Assembly: GCF_900115305.1 (NCBI RefSeq)
Contig: NZ_FOVW01000011.1
Coordinates: 1 to 64,000, forward strand
Direction: 5' to 3'
Length of the DNA stretch: 64,000 bases
From: Algoriphagus ornithinivorans
Lineage (GTDB): Bacteria; Bacteroidota; Bacteroidia; Cytophagales; Cyclobacteriaceae
The translations under genes and the position numbers were made by a program. Positions within the stretch are counted from its first letter, which is position 1. Each line of letters opens with the position of its first letter. The notes under the pieces were generated by a model that did no database searches, was not told where the DNA came from, and saw only the letters and a list, made by a program, of their open reading frames with translations. Shown here one piece after another: positions 62,781 to 64,000 of the stretch.

Positions 62781-64000
62781 ATGATTCACCCAAACAATCA
62801 GATTGCCATAATTGGCGCTGGTTTCTCTGGCCTAGCAGCCGCACGCATTTTGCATCAAAAGGGAATTTCTTTCCAGTTATTTGAGGCAAGAGAGCGACTG
62901 GGTGGAAGAGTTTATACCAAACAAATCCAAGACGACCTTTACCTGGATTTAGGCGGACAGTGGATAGGTCCTTCCCAAACCCGGATGTACGAGCTCTGCC
63001 AAGAATACGGAGTTCCATATTTCGAAACCTACAACCAAGGGCAAAGTATTCTGGATCTAAATGGAAGAATCAAAAGTTACAAAGGAACTATCCCTAAGCT
63101 GGATATCATTTCACTTTTAAATCTGGATATGATCGTGCGAAAGCTAGAGCGCATGGCCTCCAAAATAGATTTGGAAAAACCCTGGACCCATCCTAAAGCT
63201 CAGGAATTTGACGGACAAACTCTGCTGGATTTCCTGAAAAGAAACTCAAAAACTGAGGCTTGTTTGCAGGTGATGAAAGTTGGTATGCAGACCATATTCG
63301 CCTGCGAACCCGAGGAGCTTTCTCTTTTGCATGCGCTGTTTTATATCAAATCCGGCACCTCTCTCGATGTCCTGATTTCCATCAAAAACGGAGCTCAGCA
63401 GCATAGAATTCATGGAGGTATGCAAACACTTGCAGAAGCGATAGCCAAACCATTTTTTGATCGTATTCAATTTGACTCCCCTGTCCTATCAATCATTCAG
63501 GAAAAGGAAAAATTTACCCTAAGCACCTCCAAAGGAGCTCAAGTATTTAGCCATATCATCTTCGCCGTTCCTCCTCCTCTTTTGAAGAAAATAGGAATCA
63601 ATCCTCCACTTTCTGATCAAAAGCAAAAACTCTTGGAAGGATATGAAATGGGATATATCGGAAAGTGCCAAATGGTATTTGCTAAGCCATATTGGAGACA
63701 TAAAAATCTATCTGGCCAAGCCGTTTCGGATTCTGAATTTTACCTACAAACAATATTTGACAGTTCCCCGGCGGATTCCAAATACGGAGTCTTAATGGGT
63801 TTTGTCATTGGAAACAAGGCTCGAAAATTCTTCCAGATGGATGAGGATTCGAGAAAACAAGCCGTGAAAAAACAGCTTATTCAATATTTTGGAGAGGAAG
63901 CTAATCAGGAAATCAACTATGTGGACCACACCATGAATCAGGAAACATGGTCTGAGGGCTGCTACGCCGGAATTAGAGGAGTCAATTCTTGGACTAAATA
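62781..64000 (+). CDS. FAD-dependent amine oxidase, 3' end outside window
   Basis: At least 406 codons are visible, open to the right edge. The N-terminus carries the FAD-binding motif (IAIIGAGFSGLAAARILHQKG) followed by FEARERLGGRVYT, and then LDLGGQWIGPSQTRMYELCQEYG, a monoamine-oxidase hallmark. QQHRIHGGMQTLAEAIA and VPPPLLKKIGINPPLS continue the family pattern, and NQETWSEGCYAG approaches the C-terminal FAD-contact region. It lacks a signal peptide and is probably cytoplasmic. The flavin enzyme oxidises a primary or polyamine, or a related substrate, to an aldehyde or imine. The C-terminus is missing. Confidence 0.88.
   Translation, partial: MIHPNNQIAIIGAGFSGLAAARILHQKGISFQLFEARERLGGRVYTKQIQDDLYLDLGGQWIGPSQTRMYELCQEYGVPYFETYNQGQSILDLNGRIKSYKGTIPKLDIISLLNLDMIVRKLERMASKIDLEKPWTHPKAQEFDGQTLLDFLKRNSKTEACLQVMKVGMQTIFACEPEELSLLHALFYIKSGTSLDVLISIKNGAQQHRIHGGMQTLAEAIAKPFFDRIQFDSPVLSIIQEKEKFTLSTSKGAQVFSHIIFAVPPPLLKKIGINPPLSDQKQKLLEGYEMGYIGKCQMVFAKPYWRHKNLSGQAVSDSEFYLQTIFDSSPADSKYGVLMGFVIGNKARKFFQMDEDSRKQAVKKQLIQYFGEEANQEINYVDHTMNQETWSEGCYAGIRGVNSWTK

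Noticed and set aside
1-64000. Transposases, integrases, phage genes, tRNA, rRNA, riboswitches.
   Set aside because: None was recognised on either strand by reading; short RNAs without strong motifs could still have been missed.

Overview
The window comes from a member of the Bacteroidota, most likely a marine-type Cytophagales bacterium close to Cyclobacteriaceae such as Algoriphagus (inference). The signs are outer-membrane barrel receptors with carboxypeptidase-regulatory-like plugs, an MBG/YDG adhesin and a SprB-repeat protein, Tat-exported Gfo/Idh/MocA and DUF1080 proteins, menaquinone genes, a Lacal_2735-family small protein, almost no Shine-Dalgarno sequences, and a TTTG-N20-TAnnTTTG promoter in front of the pyruvate dehydrogenase E2 gene. 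The DNA is chromosomal in character. I see no transposase, integrase, phage module, CRISPR array, tRNA or rRNA.

Layout. 1-1521: start of a large repeat adhesin, cut by the left edge. 2-9.3 kb: tricorn-like protease, a DUF937-like protein, a small exported protein, a GH30 glycosidase lipoprotein and a SprB-repeat protein, each closed by a clear hairpin terminator. 9.4-15 kb: a Tat-exported oxidoreductase with a DUF1080 protein, an M14 carboxypeptidase and a SixA-type phosphatase. 15-25.3 kb: topA and a sirtuin, then a tight six-gene operon (DUF5996, flavin monooxygenase, serine hydrolase, YfcC-type carrier, aldo/keto reductase, MFS transporter). 25.3-32.5 kb: an exported unknown, a Tat-exported aminotransferase with a GNAT enzyme, a TetR-ABC1 kinase pair, hslV and pyruvate dehydrogenase E2. 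32.6-38 kb: YheT-like hydrolase, SRAP protein, a FabH-like ketosynthase with an unknown partner, a MORN-repeat protein and a small Lacal_2735 gene. 38.3-45.6 kb: a four-gene operon of ROK regulator, FG-GAP/ASPIC protein, vanadium-haloperoxidase-like PAP2 enzyme and sulfatase lipoprotein. 46-51 kb: menB divergent from menE-DUF2141, a 2OG-Fe(II) oxygenase, an unknown protein, and an XRE-S24 (LexA-like) regulator with a small partner. 51.4-59 kb: two large outer-membrane receptors around two smaller exported proteins. 59.4-64 kb: tex, a TlpA-like thioredoxin and a partial FAD amine oxidase.

How it fits together. Housekeeping genes (topA, hslV, pdhC, menB/menE, tex) are mixed with export-heavy degradative functions (GH30, tricorn, M14, sulfatase, haloperoxidase-like enzyme, receptors), as in a polymer-degrading heterotroph. 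The most interesting points are the ROK/ASPIC/haloperoxidase/sulfatase operon; the S24 regulator whose probable promoter sits inside a perfect inverted repeat and which keeps all autocleavage residues; minus-strand terminators written into the last codons of convergent plus-strand genes; and a composite intergenic repeat present in opposite orientations near 45.8-46.1 kb and 61.8-62.1 kb. All functions are read from sequence and family knowledge; nothing was searched.
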